Shown piece after piece: positions 42,202-52,540 of a DNA stretch of 64,000 nucleotides. The notes under the pieces are model-generated. The model saw nothing but the letters and a program-made list of their open reading frames with translations. It ran no database searches and had not been told where the DNA came from. Source of the stretch: Bifidobacterium breve (GTDB lineage Bacteria > Actinomycetota > Actinomycetes > Nanopelagicales > Nanopelagicaceae); contig CAMAPO010000004.1 in assembly GCA_945860245.1 (NCBI GenBank), forward strand, positions 30,930 to 94,929, read 5' to 3'. The translations under genes and the position numbers were made by a program. Each line of letters opens with the position of its first letter. Position 1 is the first letter of the stretch.

Positions 42202-42955
42202 TAGCCAATACCAAATTCTTATGTGGGCTCACGCTATGAACTCTAACTCCCCAAACTCTTTTCGCAAGCAGGCTCTTAGTTAGCTCAATAGTCGCCATCT
42301 CTCGCTCATCTGGAGTTTCGCCACCAAGGAAGCGTTTGCGCGATGCGCCGATTAATACTGGATAACCTAAATCGGTAATCTCTTCTAACCGATTTAAAAT
42401 CTCCCAATTCTGTAGGCCATCCTTCGCAAAACCCAAGCCTGGATCAATTATTAAATTATTTTTTGCAATTCCACTACGCAGCGCAGCCTCGATTTGAATA
42501 TTTAACTCAGCGACAACATCCTTAACAACATCGCCATAAACCGCGCGATTATTCATATCTTTTGAGTGAGCACGCCAATGCATCAATATGTATGGGCATC
42601 CCATCTCAGCAACGGTTTCGTGCATCAGATCATCAGCCAACCCCCCACTAACATCATTAACAATGCTGGCACCTGCAGTGATCGCCAATTCTGCGGTCTG
42701 CGCCCGCATTGTGTCGATGCTGATCGGAACTCCTGCTTGCGACAATTTCTCGATTACCGGAATTACCCGCGTTTGTTCTTCGGTCGCGGATACACGTTCT
42801 GCGCCAGGTCTTGTTGATTCACCGCCAATATCAATGATGTCAACACCTTCGGCGATCATTTCTAACCCGCGCGCAACTGCTTTTTCATATGTGTCATGTT
42901 TTCCGCCATCTGCAAATGAATCAGGAGTGACATTTAAAATGCCCATGATCTTCAT
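42194..42955 (-). CDS. folP: Dihydropteroate synthase
   Basis: MGILNVTPDSFADGGKH, DIGGESTRPGAE, IVNDVSGG and DPGLGFAKDG; ATG alternatives at 42970 and 42955. Confidence 0.95.
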   Translation of the reverse strand: MKIMGILNVTPDSFADGGKHDTYEKAVARGLEMIAEGVDIIDIGGESTRPGAERVSATEEQTRVIPVIEKLSQAGVPISIDTMRAQTAELAITAGASIVNDVSGGLADDLMHETVAEMGCPYILMHWRAHSKDMNNRAVYGDVVKDVVAELNIQIEAALRSGIAKNNLIIDPGLGFAKDGLQNWEILNRLEEITDLGYPVLIGASRKRFLGGETPDEREMATIELTKSLLAKRVWGVRVHSVSPHKNLVLANG

Positions 42956-42973
42956 TGGAGTACCAAACACTTA

Positions 42974-43585
42974 TTAGCTTTTAGTGATGAGGCTAATTGC
43001 TTCTGCACGTGTGGTTGGGTCGCGTAAAACGCCACGCACCGCACTCGTTGTTGTGCGCGCTTGCGATTTGCGAACCCCACGCATTGACATACATAAATGC
43101 TCGCAATCAATAATCACGATAACTCCCATAGGGTCGAGGATCTTCACCATTGCATCGGCAATCTGAGTCGTTAAACGCTCTTGTACTTGTGGGCGACGGG
43201 CGAATAGATCAACTAAACGGGCGACTTTAGATAAACCAGTTATTTTTCCACGTGGGATATATCCGACGTGGGCGACTCCGTGAAAAGGCGTCAAATGATG
43301 CTCGCAATGTGAAAAGACTTCAATATCGCGAATGATTACTAACTCTTCATGGCCAATATCAAATGTTGTTGTCAGTACTTCCTCAGGAGATTTCCAAAGA
43401 CCTTCAAAATTCTCTTTAAAGGCGCGCGCAACTCGCCCTGGAGTTTCTTTCAAACCTTCGCGATCAGGATCTTCACCGAGCGCAAGAAGCAGTTCACGAA
43501 CTGCAGCGGCTGCGCGCGCCTCATCAAAGGGATGAAGCGCACGACCTTCATCAGATCCCATTGAAACTGCGTTTACATCGCTCAC
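42974..43585 (-). CDS. folE: GTP cyclohydrolase I
   Basis: [52 protein letters not shown] and [13 protein letters not shown]. Confidence 0.97.
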   Translation of the reverse strand: MSDVNAVSMGSDEGRALHPFDEARAAAAVRELLLALGEDPDREGLKETPGRVARAFKENFEGLWKSPEEVLTTTFDIGHEELVIIRDIEVFSHCEHHLTPFHGVAHVGYIPRGKITGLSKVARLVDLFARRPQVQERLTTQIADAMVKILDPMGVIVIIDCEHLCMSMRGVRKSQARTTTSAVRGVLRDPTTRAEAISLITKS

Positions 43586-43587
43586 CT

Positions 43588-45645
43588 TTAAGAATTTTCC
43601 TTATTCTTACTCTTCTTAACTCGTGATGGTTTCTTATCTACAACTGGTTTAACGATTAAGCGCTCAGGTACAGCAACGGGTGGTTGGTGCGATGGAATGC
43701 GAGTTGCTGAGCCTGTCCAAGAAGGACGACGGGGCCAGGAATTGACCTTGGCAAAGATCGCCGCAATTTCCTCTTTGTTAAGCGTTTCTTTCTCAAGTAG
43801 CTGCAGCACCATCGCATCTAACGTTGCACGATTTTCTACCAAGATATCGAAGGCTTCTTGGTGGGCGTTCTCAATTAAGTTGCGAATTTCGCCATCAACT
43901 TTGGCGGCAATGTTTTCAGAGTAATCACGTTGATGTCCATAATCGCGACCCATAAATGGTTCGGAGGCATCTGTGCCTAATTTTATGGCGCCGATGGCTT
44001 CAGTCATTCCGTATTGCGTAACCATGGCACGAGCTAGCGCAGTTGCCTTTTCAATATCATTTGAAGCACCAGTTGATGGATCGTGGAAGATAAGTTCTTC
44101 TGCCGCGCGACCACCGAGTGAATACGCTAATTGATCTAATAATTGATTACGGGTTGTGGAGTACTTGTCATCATCTGGAAGAACCATTGTGTAACCGAGG
44201 GCGCGACCACGCGGCATGATCGTGATCTTATGGACTGGATCTGTGTGAGGCAGCGCGTGCGCAACTAGCGCGTGACCACCTTCGTGATACGCGGTTACGC
44301 GGCGCTCGTCATCGGACATGATCCGAGATTTACGCTGTGGCCCAGCCATAACGCGATCAATCGCCTCATCAATTTGCAGGTTAGAGATAACTTTCTTCTC
44401 TTCACGAGCGGCTAATAACGCAGCTTCATTTAAAACATTTGCAAGATCAGCGCCAGTAAATCCAGGTGTACGTCGAGCGTAGTTCAGCAGTTCAACTTCA
44501 TCAGAAAGTGGCTTTGTCTTAGCGTGAACTTTGAGAATCTCTTCTCGCCCCTTTAGGTCTGGGCGATCCACAGCAATCTGACGATCAAATCTTCCGGGGC
44601 GCAGTAGCGCAGGATCTAAAACATCGGGGCGGTTAGTCGCGGCGATGAGAATTACTTGTCCGCCAGATTCAAAACCATCCATCTCAACTAATAATTGATT
44701 TAGTGTTTGTTCACGTTCGTCGTGTCCACCACCCATGCCAGCACCACGCTGGCGACCAACGGCATCAATTTCATCAACGAAGACAATTGCTGGTGCATTT
44801 GCTTTAGCTTGTGCAAACAAATCACGCACACGGGCGGCACCAACTCCAACAAACATTTCTACAAAGTCAGAACCAGAGATTGAATAGAACGGAACTTTCG
44901 CTTCTCCAGCGACAGCGCGTGCCAATAAAGTTTTACCGGTTCCGGGAGGACCGTATAAAAGGACTCCCTTTGGAATTTTGGCACCAAGTAGCGCGTACTT
45001 GGCAGGGCTGGCAAGAAAGTCTTTGATTTCTTCAAGTTCGGCGATCGCTTCATCTGCACCGGCAACATCTGCAAAGGTATTTTGTGGTACATCGTTATCT
45101 TGTAGTTTCGCTCTAGATTTACCAAACGAGAATACTTTATTGCCACCTTGAGCATTGCTCATTAAGAAGAAGAATAAGAAGCCAATTAGAAGTATTGGGA
45201 AGATTGAAAATAAGAAAGAGACGAGTAAAGATTGAGTCGGAACGCTAACGTTCCACCCCTTTGGTGGTGGATTCCCCGTTAAAGCATCCACAATCGTTGG
45301 CTCTTGGCGGGCAACATATGAAGCTTCAACTTTATTTGCACCATTAATCAAAGATCCCGGCTTAAGAATCAATTGCAGCTTCTGAGATTTATCAATTACA
45401 AGGGCAGATTCAACCTTTGATTGGGCAATGGCATCGAGCGCTTGTGAAGTCCGAATCTCGGTATAACGATTTCCAACGCTAGATACTTGTCCAAAAATTG
45501 AAACTCCGAGAATCGCAACTACTATCCAGAAAAGTGGACCGCGAAGGATTCGCCCAGTGCGAGTTGTTGGGACTTTTTTGGGCGCTTTTTTACTCTTTGT
45601 GGCCTTTGCAGCCGCATTCTTCTTCAAGGGATTTTTCTTCTGCAT
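43588..45645 (-). CDS. ftsH: ATP-dependent zinc metalloprotease FtsH
   Basis: [56 protein letters not shown] and [10 protein letters not shown]; lysine-rich N-terminal extension. Confidence 0.97.
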   Translation of the reverse strand: MQKKNPLKKNAAAKATKSKKAPKKVPTTRTGRILRGPLFWIVVAILGVSIFGQVSSVGNRYTEIRTSQALDAIAQSKVESALVIDKSQKLQLILKPGSLINGANKVEASYVARQEPTIVDALTGNPPPKGWNVSVPTQSLLVSFLFSIFPILLIGFLFFFLMSNAQGGNKVFSFGKSRAKLQDNDVPQNTFADVAGADEAIAELEEIKDFLASPAKYALLGAKIPKGVLLYGPPGTGKTLLARAVAGEAKVPFYSISGSDFVEMFVGVGAARVRDLFAQAKANAPAIVFVDEIDAVGRQRGAGMGGGHDEREQTLNQLLVEMDGFESGGQVILIAATNRPDVLDPALLRPGRFDRQIAVDRPDLKGREEILKVHAKTKPLSDEVELLNYARRTPGFTGADLANVLNEAALLAAREEKKVISNLQIDEAIDRVMAGPQRKSRIMSDDERRVTAYHEGGHALVAHALPHTDPVHKITIMPRGRALGYTMVLPDDDKYSTTRNQLLDQLAYSLGGRAAEELIFHDPSTGASNDIEKATALARAMVTQYGMTEAIGAIKLGTDASEPFMGRDYGHQRDYSENIAAKVDGEIRNLIENAHQEAFDILVENRATLDAMVLQLLEKETLNKEEIAAIFAKVNSWPRRPSWTGSATRIPSHQPPVAVPERLIVKPVVDKKPSRVKKSKNKENS

Positions 45646-45662
45646 ATTTTTATCCGCATCCC

Positions 45663-46214
45663 TTATGAATACATGTGCTTTGCCAGCACGCCGACAAATG
45701 AGAGATTGCGATACTTCTCGTTAAAATCTAAGCCATAACCAACTACAAAGTCGGCTGGGATATCAAAGCCAACGTACTTACAAGCAACATCAACTTTAGC
45801 TGCTTCTGGCTTACGTAGAATCGCCAAAATTTCAACAGACGCTGCACCGCGTGACATCAAGTTAGCGCGCAACCAAGAGAGAGTTAAACCAGAATCAACA
45901 ATATCTTCTATTATCAAAATATTGCGACCGGTGATATCACGATCTAAATCTTTAAGGATGCGAACTACGCCGCTTGATTTTGTACCAGAACCGTAAGATG
46001 AAACTGCCATCCAATCCATATCGATATGGCGTTGCATCGCTCGGGTTAGATCTGCCATCGCCATAATCGCACCTTTAAGTACACCCACGAGAAGTAGGTC
46101 GCGATCTTTGTAATCAGCATCAACGCGCGCTGCAAGTTCAGCAACCTTTGATTGCAGTTGTTCTTGCGTAACAATTACACGTTCAATATCTGTGCCGACA
46201 GCAGCTAGATCCAC
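45663..46214 (-). CDS. hpt: Hypoxanthine phosphoribosyltransferase
   Basis: LLVGVLKGAIMAMADL, SSYGSGTKSSGVV and ILIIEDIVDSGLTLSWL. Confidence 0.95.
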   Translation of the reverse strand: MDLAAVGTDIERVIVTQEQLQSKVAELAARVDADYKDRDLLLVGVLKGAIMAMADLTRAMQRHIDMDWMAVSSYGSGTKSSGVVRILKDLDRDITGRNILIIEDIVDSGLTLSWLRANLMSRGAASVEILAILRKPEAAKVDVACKYVGFDIPADFVVGYGLDFNEKYRNLSFVGVLAKHMYS

Positions 46215-46251
46215 TTAGGGACTCCTTTAATATCAAATCTCTTGGGGAGAT

Positions 46252-47214
46252 TTATGGGCGGGCTAAGAGCGAAAGTCTGCCCGAAATCCGAGCAACCTTC
46301 ACACCACCCGGCAGGCTCGCCTCTCCTTGGCCACGCCAAGAAGTGACCATCGCCTCGACGCCAGAAAGGTGATCTGCGCTGACAGAGCCGCTGGGTGCTC
46401 CTGCAGCATAGATCGCCGCTCGCAGTACGCGAGATCGGATAGCCCGAGGCAGCTCGGCTAAGGCGGCGCAATCCAAATCGCTCAAATCAACTCGTGAGAT
46501 AACTGCCTGCGCCATCTCATCTAAGGCATCGGCATCATCACGCAAAATTGCCGCGCTTCGCGCCAGAGCAGCTGCGATACCAGGGCCAATCTCTTCTTCT
46601 ATCACCGGCATCACTTTATTTCGCACACGTACTCTAGAAAATTTCTCATTAATATTGTGCGGATCGTTCCAAGGAGTTATTTCGGCTTCAATACATGCCG
46701 CGACAGTTTGCGCGCGGGTCAATTGTAAAAATGGACGGGTATATTTTCCATTGATAACTGCCATGCCTGATAAAGATCGAGTACCTGATCCGCGAGCTAA
46801 TCCAAGTAAAACGGTTTCTGCTTGATCATCTCGTGTATGACCTAAGAAAATTTGGGTTGCACCGTGTGCATTAGCAATCGCATCTAAGGCGGCATATCTA
46901 GCGGTGCGCGCATCTGCTTCTAAGCCAGATTTTTCGACAATAGAAACTTTTTCAATAATTACTTCTTGATAACCAATTACTTTTAATTGTTCTTGTACCT
47001 TCTTCGCTTGATCCCCTGAACCGCTCTGCAATTGATGATCGATTGTTACAGCGACCAAAGTGATCGCTAATTCCGGTGCTTCTTTAAATAAGGCGCAAGC
47101 AAGCGCGAGTGAATCTGCGCCACCCGAAACTGCAACAATTGCAGAATCTCCGGCGGTTAAATTCTCAAGAAATGGGCGAACTGCGTTACGAAGATCAAGC
47201 AGCGCAGAGGTCAT
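46252..47214 (-). CDS. tilS: tRNA(Ile)-lysidine synthase
   Basis: AIVAVSGGADSLALACAL, ARTARYAALDAIA...LGHTRDDQAETVLLGLARGSG and RVRNKVMPVIEE. Confidence 0.94.
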   Translation of the reverse strand: MTSALLDLRNAVRPFLENLTAGDSAIVAVSGGADSLALACALFKEAPELAITLVAVTIDHQLQSGSGDQAKKVQEQLKVIGYQEVIIEKVSIVEKSGLEADARTARYAALDAIANAHGATQIFLGHTRDDQAETVLLGLARGSGTRSLSGMAVINGKYTRPFLQLTRAQTVAACIEAEITPWNDPHNINEKFSRVRVRNKVMPVIEEEIGPGIAAALARSAAILRDDADALDEMAQAVISRVDLSDLDCAALAELPRAIRSRVLRAAIYAAGAPSGSVSADHLSGVEAMVTSWRGQGEASLPGGVKVARISGRLSLLARP

Positions 47215-47223
47215 GGACCAACT

Positions 47224-48429
47224 CTAGACCCGACCACCGAATGGCATAAGCCCTTTAACGCTATAGATGCTGGAGAAAAGCAACCCTTTATCTTTTGAAT
47301 TTGCTTCCCACATCATTCCGTTACCCGCATAAATAGAGATGTGGTGAATCGAGGAAATTGTTCCTTTATATGAATAGAAGAGTAGATCTCCAGGAACTAG
47401 TTCGTTTAGCGAGACATGCTTGGTGTAACCAGCATAAAGTGAGGAGTTAAGGCGATCCCAATTAGGCCAGCCTAAGCCAGCGGATTTATATGCCGCATAA
47501 ACTAGCCCAGAACAGTCAAATGAATTTGGTCCTTCTGAACCCCAAATATATGGCTTGCGCGCTAAGACCTGTTTCTTCGCGAATGCCACTGCAACTTCTC
47601 GTTGTGCTTCACTTGTTCGAATTGTTGAACGACCCTTGAAACCGATATCAGGCCAGACTTTTTTCTGTCCACCGGTATTGGCAGCAGTATTTGCCAAACT
47701 CTCTTCAAGCAGCGCCAACGCACGTTGTTGTTCAAGAGTAATGCGTACTCTCTTTGCACTTGCTAATTCTCGCGCCAACTTATCTTGGATATTTTGTAAT
47801 TTATCAACTTCTTTTTGCTGCAGAGCTTTGGCATCGTCAGCAACTTTCTTCGCTGCAGCAACTTTTGCAGTCGCTTTTTCTTGGGCAACTTTTGCTTCAT
47901 CTGCTTTAACTTTTGCAGCGCGCGCAACGATCTCAGCTGCTTTGTAGCGATCCAGCGCCATCGAATTCTGCACACCTAATTTATCTAAAGTTGTGATTTG
48001 ATCAATTAAATCCTGGGGACCGTTAGCGCTCAACAATGGCTCGATTTCAGTCAAAGAGCCGCCCAATATGTAAGCACTTGCTGCCATCTTTCCAATTACA
48101 CGATGAGCTGCCGAAACTGCTAACTGAGTTTCGCGGGCATATTCCGCGGCTACATTCGCTGCAGAAGTCGCCACCGCTAGCTCTTTCTTCGCCCTTACAT
48201 ACAAAGCTTGCGCAGCGTTTGCCCTTGCTGTTAAAGAACGTAAAGTTTGATTAGCCGCCGCCAATTTCTTCGCCGCCGCATCTGCCACCTTCTTCTTAGC
48301 CGCTTCTGCTTTCTTCGCCGCCTCAATTTGTGCCAGGGTTGGTTTTGGGGTCGCAGCGATGGCAGGGGTAGTCGTAAGCGTCAGCCCAAAAATTATGGCT
48401 AACGCTGCGGCTTTACTGCGATGCGACAC
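47224..48429 (-). CDS. NlpC/P60 peptidoglycan endopeptidase with coiled-coil N-terminal region
   Basis: Signal peptide from GTG start VSHRSKAAALAIIFG; Ala/Lys-rich coiled coil; PYIWGSEGPNSFDCSGLVYAAYKSAG...GDLLFYS...HHISIYAGNG. Confidence 0.9.
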   Translation of the reverse strand: MSHRSKAAALAIIFGLTLTTTPAIAATPKPTLAQIEAAKKAEAAKKKVADAAAKKLAAANQTLRSLTARANAAQALYVRAKKELAVATSAANVAAEYARETQLAVSAAHRVIGKMAASAYILGGSLTEIEPLLSANGPQDLIDQITTLDKLGVQNSMALDRYKAAEIVARAAKVKADEAKVAQEKATAKVAAAKKVADDAKALQQKEVDKLQNIQDKLARELASAKRVRITLEQQRALALLEESLANTAANTGGQKKVWPDIGFKGRSTIRTSEAQREVAVAFAKKQVLARKPYIWGSEGPNSFDCSGLVYAAYKSAGLGWPNWDRLNSSLYAGYTKHVSLNELVPGDLLFYSYKGTISSIHHISIYAGNGMMWEANSKDKGLLFSSIYSVKGLMPFGGRV

Positions 48430-48501
48430 AAAACCCCCAACAAGTAAGACCTCAGAATAAATCAGATTTCTGAGGAACTTCTGTGATTTCGGCAAGTGTC
48501 G

Positions 48502-49305
48502 CTAGTTGGATACGTCTCGCTTGGTAAATAGAACTGTTGCAATCACCAGCGCAACGCTGACATAAATCGCCGAGAGGGAGAGAGCATGAGAATACGAAAC
48601 ATTTTGGCTGCCACCGGTTGCGATTGTCGATAGCTGATTTCCAGGCAACCAATTTAAGGTGCTGGATTTTAACGCACCAACAATGTTTTCGATAATTAAT
48701 AACCAAAGTACACCAAGTGAAATCGAACTAATCGGTGAGCGAAGAATTATTCCTAAAACCATTCCGACAATTCCAAATCCTAGAATTGAGAGAAAAACAT
48801 TTAGCAGGGTCTTAGCAATCTCTAGTCGGCCATCACCGTTAAACCAGAGCTCAGTACTGACGTTCTTACCTCCAGCGAGTGCATATGAGACTCCAATTGA
48901 AATCACCGCACTGACCAAAGTCATGACCATTGCAAATACTTTCATCGAAGCCAATTTGCCTACCAAAATTCGGATACGACCCGGTTGTCGCACTAATAGG
49001 TTACGCAAAGTTCCAAGTGAATATTCCTGCGCAGTCTGTGCCGCGAAGACACAGAGCGCGACGATACCGAGAAGGCCACCGATGCTGGAGAAAGATTGTG
49101 TGGCACCGCTAGGTAATGAGAGCATCTCGCGGGTAATTTGCACACCGCGGTCACCGTTTCCTTGTGGTGAATCAATCATTAAGAAAAGGACTGAAGAAAC
49201 TAGAACGCTAAAGAAAGAGACAGCACCTAGCGTCCCCAATAGCAAAGTAGGGCGGCGCAATTTTCGCCATTCGGCAAAGAAAATTCGGATGATGCTGCCA
49301 ATCAC
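48502..49305 (-). CDS. ABC-2 type transporter permease
   Basis: Multi-TM; 4-bp overlap with the ATPase gene; EYSLGTLRNLLVRQPGRIRILVGKL. Confidence 0.85.
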   Translation of the reverse strand: MIGSIIRIFFAEWRKLRRPTLLLGTLGAVSFFSVLVSSVLFLMIDSPQGNGDRGVQITREMLSLPSGATQSFSSIGGLLGIVALCVFAAQTAQEYSLGTLRNLLVRQPGRIRILVGKLASMKVFAMVMTLVSAVISIGVSYALAGGKNVSTELWFNGDGRLEIAKTLLNVFLSILGFGIVGMVLGIILRSPISSISLGVLWLLIIENIVGALKSSTLNWLPGNQLSTIATGGSQNVSYSHALSLSAIYVSVALVIATVLFTKRDVSN

Positions 49306-50210
49306 TTCTGATCTCCTGTCAGCTCAAAGAAAGTTTCTTCCAGATTTGGCACCTGTGGTGACAATTGAGTTATCAGAATTCCACTTTCAAAAGCCAATTT
49401 ATTTAAAACTCCTGCCCATTCGGCCGGTCCCTCGATGTGCGCAGTGCCATCGCGCAAGTGAGCTTTATGACCGGCAGCTTCGGCGATCGACATTATCTTC
49501 TCTAAATCTTGCTCGTGCTCAGTTCTTACGATCATAAATGGTTGTTGTTGATCAAAAAGTTCTTGAATTGGGCCAGCGAAAACAACTTCGCCTTTTCGCA
49601 ACATCACTAAATATTCGCTGATTAGTTCCAGCTCTGACAATAAGTGAGAAGAGACAAATACAGTGGTTCCATTATCTGCAAGGCTACGAAGTAATTGGCG
49701 GATTTCTTGTATACCTTCAGGATCTAAGCCATTAGTAGGTTCATCTAAAACTAATAGCTTTGGATCTGGAAGCAGCGCTGCAGCAATTCCTAAACGTTGT
49801 TTCATTCCCAATGAATATGTTTTATACTTTGAACCACCACGGTCGGCTAATCCAACTTGTTTCAGTAATTGATCGACGCGTTCTTGAGGAAATCCACCAA
49901 GGGTGGCTAATACTCTTAAATTCTCAGAGCCAGATAACGCTGGATAGAAAGCGGGCCCTTCGATCATTGCACCAACGCTAGGTAAGTACTTATCTGGAGA
50001 TGTAATTGGCTCACCTAATATTTGACCACTCCCACCCGTTGGAGAGATCAGCCCAAGGAGCATTCGAATCGTGGTCGTCTTGCCCGCACCATTTGGACCA
50101 ACAAAGCCACAAATCGTCCCGATCGGTACTTCAAATTTTGCGTGCGAGACTGCAAGCCCAGTTCCATATTTCTTGCTCAAATCATCAACTGAGATCGCTA
50201 GTTTGGACAT
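49302..50210 (-). CDS. ABC transporter ATP-binding protein
   Basis: GFVGPNGAGKTTTIRMLLGL, YSLGMKQRLGIAAALL and LLVLDEPTNGLDPEGI. Confidence 0.95.
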   Translation of the reverse strand: MSKLAISVDDLSKKYGTGLAVSHAKFEVPIGTICGFVGPNGAGKTTTIRMLLGLISPTGGSGQILGEPITSPDKYLPSVGAMIEGPAFYPALSGSENLRVLATLGGFPQERVDQLLKQVGLADRGGSKYKTYSLGMKQRLGIAAALLPDPKLLVLDEPTNGLDPEGIQEIRQLLRSLADNGTTVFVSSHLLSELELISEYLVMLRKGEVVFAGPIQELFDQQQPFMIVRTEHEQDLEKIMSIAEAAGHKAHLRDGTAHIEGPAEWAGVLNKLAFESGILITQLSPQVPNLEETFFELTGDQK

Positions 50211-50247
50211 GTATTGAATATAGCAATTGCACCTTAGAATTATCGCT

Positions 50248-51471
50248 GTGAGTAAAGAGACCTGGGGCTATCAGCCACGCAATCAAAGGCCAGCGCCAGA
50301 TTGGGAGTTAAATCCCCAAACTAGTGCGGTGCGCGCGGGTCTAGCACGTTCGGGTTTTGGCGAAACATCTGAAGCGCTCTATTTAAATAGCGGGTTTACT
50401 TATTCAACTGCGCAAGAAGCTTTTGATTCATTCGCTGACGAGACCGACCATTACCTATATACCCGATTCCACAACCCGACTATCGCGATGTTTGAAAAGC
50501 GATTAGCTGCTATTGAAGGCGCTGAATACTGTGTTGCAACTGGTTCTGGAATGTCAGCCATGTTTGCATCAGTTGCATGTTTGGTAAAAGCCGGTGATCA
50601 CATAGTCGCATCGGCAGCAATGTTTAGTTCTTGCCATGTTGTCCTTACAGAACTTTTGCCGAAGTGGGGCGTAACTGTTGAGTTAGTTAAAGGCAACGAT
50701 CCGGCAAAGTGGACTGCTGCTTTGAGCAAGCCCACAAAGGTGGTCTTTATAGAATCACCGAGTAATCCACTTATGGAAATTGTTGATATTCGCATGGTTA
50801 GCGATCTTGCCCATAAGGCCGGCGCAACTGTAATAGTCGATAACGTAATGGCATCACCTGTGCTGCAAAAGCCCCTTGAACTTGGCGCCGATGTTGTTAT
50901 GTACTCTGCCACCAAACATATCGATGGTCAGGGTCGGGTACTTGCCGGTGCGGTATTAGGCTCTTTCTCTTACATCCACGAATATCTTGTTCCATTTATC
51001 CGTCACACCGGTCCTTCGCTTAGTCCATTTAATGCGTGGGTGCTTTTGAAATCTCTGGAAACAATGGAGATGCGCGTGCAGCGGATGTGTCAGAACGCAC
51101 AAGCGATTGCGGAATTCTTTGAGACGCGGAAAGAAATCAAATCTGTGAAATACCCTGGTCTTAAATCCCATCCTGATCACGCACTTGTTCTGAGACAAAT
51201 GACTGGTGGTGGAAGCACAATTGGTATTGAATTTGCTGGTACTCAGAAAGATGCCTTTAAGTTTATGGATGCCCTTCGAATCATAGATATTTCAAATAAC
51301 TTAGGCGACAGCAAATCACTTATTACGCATCCAGCTTCGACTACGCAACGCCGTTTATCGCCAGAAGTTCAGGCAGAGATGGGTATTACGCCGTCAGTGC
51401 TGCGCTTATCGGTTGGTCTAGAACACGTAGATGACTTAATTAAAGATTTAACTCAAGCCTTTAACAGCTGA
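50248..51471 (+). CDS. metZ: Cys/Met metabolism PLP enzyme, O-succinylhomoserine sulfhydrylase-like
   Basis: FHNPTIAMFEKRLAAIEGAEYCVATGSGMSAMFA, MYSATKHIDGQGRVLAG and SLGDSKSLITHPASTTQ-type motif; GTG start likely at 50248. Confidence 0.85.
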   Translation: MSKETWGYQPRNQRPAPDWELNPQTSAVRAGLARSGFGETSEALYLNSGFTYSTAQEAFDSFADETDHYLYTRFHNPTIAMFEKRLAAIEGAEYCVATGSGMSAMFASVACLVKAGDHIVASAAMFSSCHVVLTELLPKWGVTVELVKGNDPAKWTAALSKPTKVVFIESPSNPLMEIVDIRMVSDLAHKAGATVIVDNVMASPVLQKPLELGADVVMYSATKHIDGQGRVLAGAVLGSFSYIHEYLVPFIRHTGPSLSPFNAWVLLKSLETMEMRVQRMCQNAQAIAEFFETRKEIKSVKYPGLKSHPDHALVLRQMTGGGSTIGIEFAGTQKDAFKFMDALRIIDISNNLGDSKSLITHPASTTQRRLSPEVQAEMGITPSVLRLSVGLEHVDDLIKDLTQAFNS

Positions 51472-52349
51472 GCCGCCACCAGTAATACTGATAACAGACT
51501 TAAATAACTTATTGACCAATGAAAGATCTTTCCTGCAGCTTTTTCATAATTTTCAGAATTCTCATCCAAGCCACGAAGCTGCAGGGCAAATACAATACCT
51601 AAAATTACATTTGTTGCCAGCGCCCACATTTGCAAATCTGCATTAATAAATAGTGCGACTGAAGATGCAATCATCGCAATTGTGTACACCCACATTTGGC
51701 GAAGTAGATGGGTTTTACTTGCCACGACTGGCAGCATAGGAATTCCAGCCGCGGCATAATCATCTTTATATTTAATTGCCAACGCCCAAAAATGTGGTGG
51801 TGTCCAGAAAAATATAACTAGAAAGAGCGACCAAGCGGTCACAGTTAGCGAATTAGTAACTGCAGCCCAGCCAATTAGAGCAGGCATACAGCCAGCAGCC
51901 CCACCCCAGACAATGTTCTGCGGTGTCCGTCTCTTGAGCGCGATTGTATAAACAAGGACATAAAAAGCAATAGCAATGAAAGATAATAAAGTTGCTAGTG
52001 GAGTTGTGAAGAATTGAAAAATGGCTAGCGAAATTAGACCGATGCAAGTGGCAAAGAGCGTTGCCTCTGTTTTATTTAAAACACTAGTTGCAATGGGACG
52101 ATTAGCGGTGCGTTTCATTAACTTATCTGATTCAGATTCGATCACCATGTTAAAAGCATTTGCACTTCCAGCAGCCAAGGTTCCGCCAACTAAGGTTGCA
52201 ATCGTTAATGAAAGATCAGGCAATCCGCCCTTAGCTAAAACCATCGCAGGAAGAGTTGAAACCAACAGGAGCTCAACAACACGCAATTTCATTAGGTCTA
52301 CATATCCGCGGACTTTTGCAGCGGGATTTAGGCGTGAACTAGCGGGCAC
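51453..52349 (-). CDS. ctaB: Protoheme IX farnesyltransferase
   Basis: DLMKLRVVELLLVSTLPAMVLA...RTANRPIATSVLNKTEA...WTPPHFWALAIKYKDDYAAAGIPMLPVV. Confidence 0.95.
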   Translation of the reverse strand: MPASSRLNPAAKVRGYVDLMKLRVVELLLVSTLPAMVLAKGGLPDLSLTIATLVGGTLAAGSANAFNMVIESESDKLMKRTANRPIATSVLNKTEATLFATCIGLISLAIFQFFTTPLATLLSFIAIAFYVLVYTIALKRRTPQNIVWGGAAGCMPALIGWAAVTNSLTVTAWSLFLVIFFWTPPHFWALAIKYKDDYAAAGIPMLPVVASKTHLLRQMWVYTIAMIASSVALFINADLQMWALATNVILGIVFALQLRGLDENSENYEKAAGKIFHWSISYLSLLSVLLVAAQLLKA

Positions 52350-52434
52350 GGGGCAAGATTACTCAGCATTAATGAGTCGCGTTCTCTTGATCGTCTAAGA
52401 ATGATCGTCTATCGGGCGTAAAGAAGAAAGGAAT

Positions 52435-52518
52435 ATGACAAAAGACACCTCCCAACAAGCCCCAATGGATGCAGCTGGCGGCGGCAGTGAAGAGGATGAG
52501 GAAGGCGATGACGACTAA
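52435..52518 (+). CDS. Candidate 27-aa acidic microprotein (MTKDTSQQAPMDAAGGGSEEDEEGDDD)
   Basis: ATG at 52435 with strong SD-like AAAGGA just upstream, TAA at 52516-52518. Below the ORF-track length cutoff; no homology information. Confidence 0.45.
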   Translation: MTKDTSQQAPMDAAGGGSEEDEEGDDD

Positions 52519-52540
52519 TTTCCAAAGGTAAACTCGATCT

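Noticed and set aside
48659-49537. 292-aa plus-strand ORF
   Set aside because: Fully antisense to the ABC permease and ATPase genes, which have unmistakable motifs; shadow ORF.
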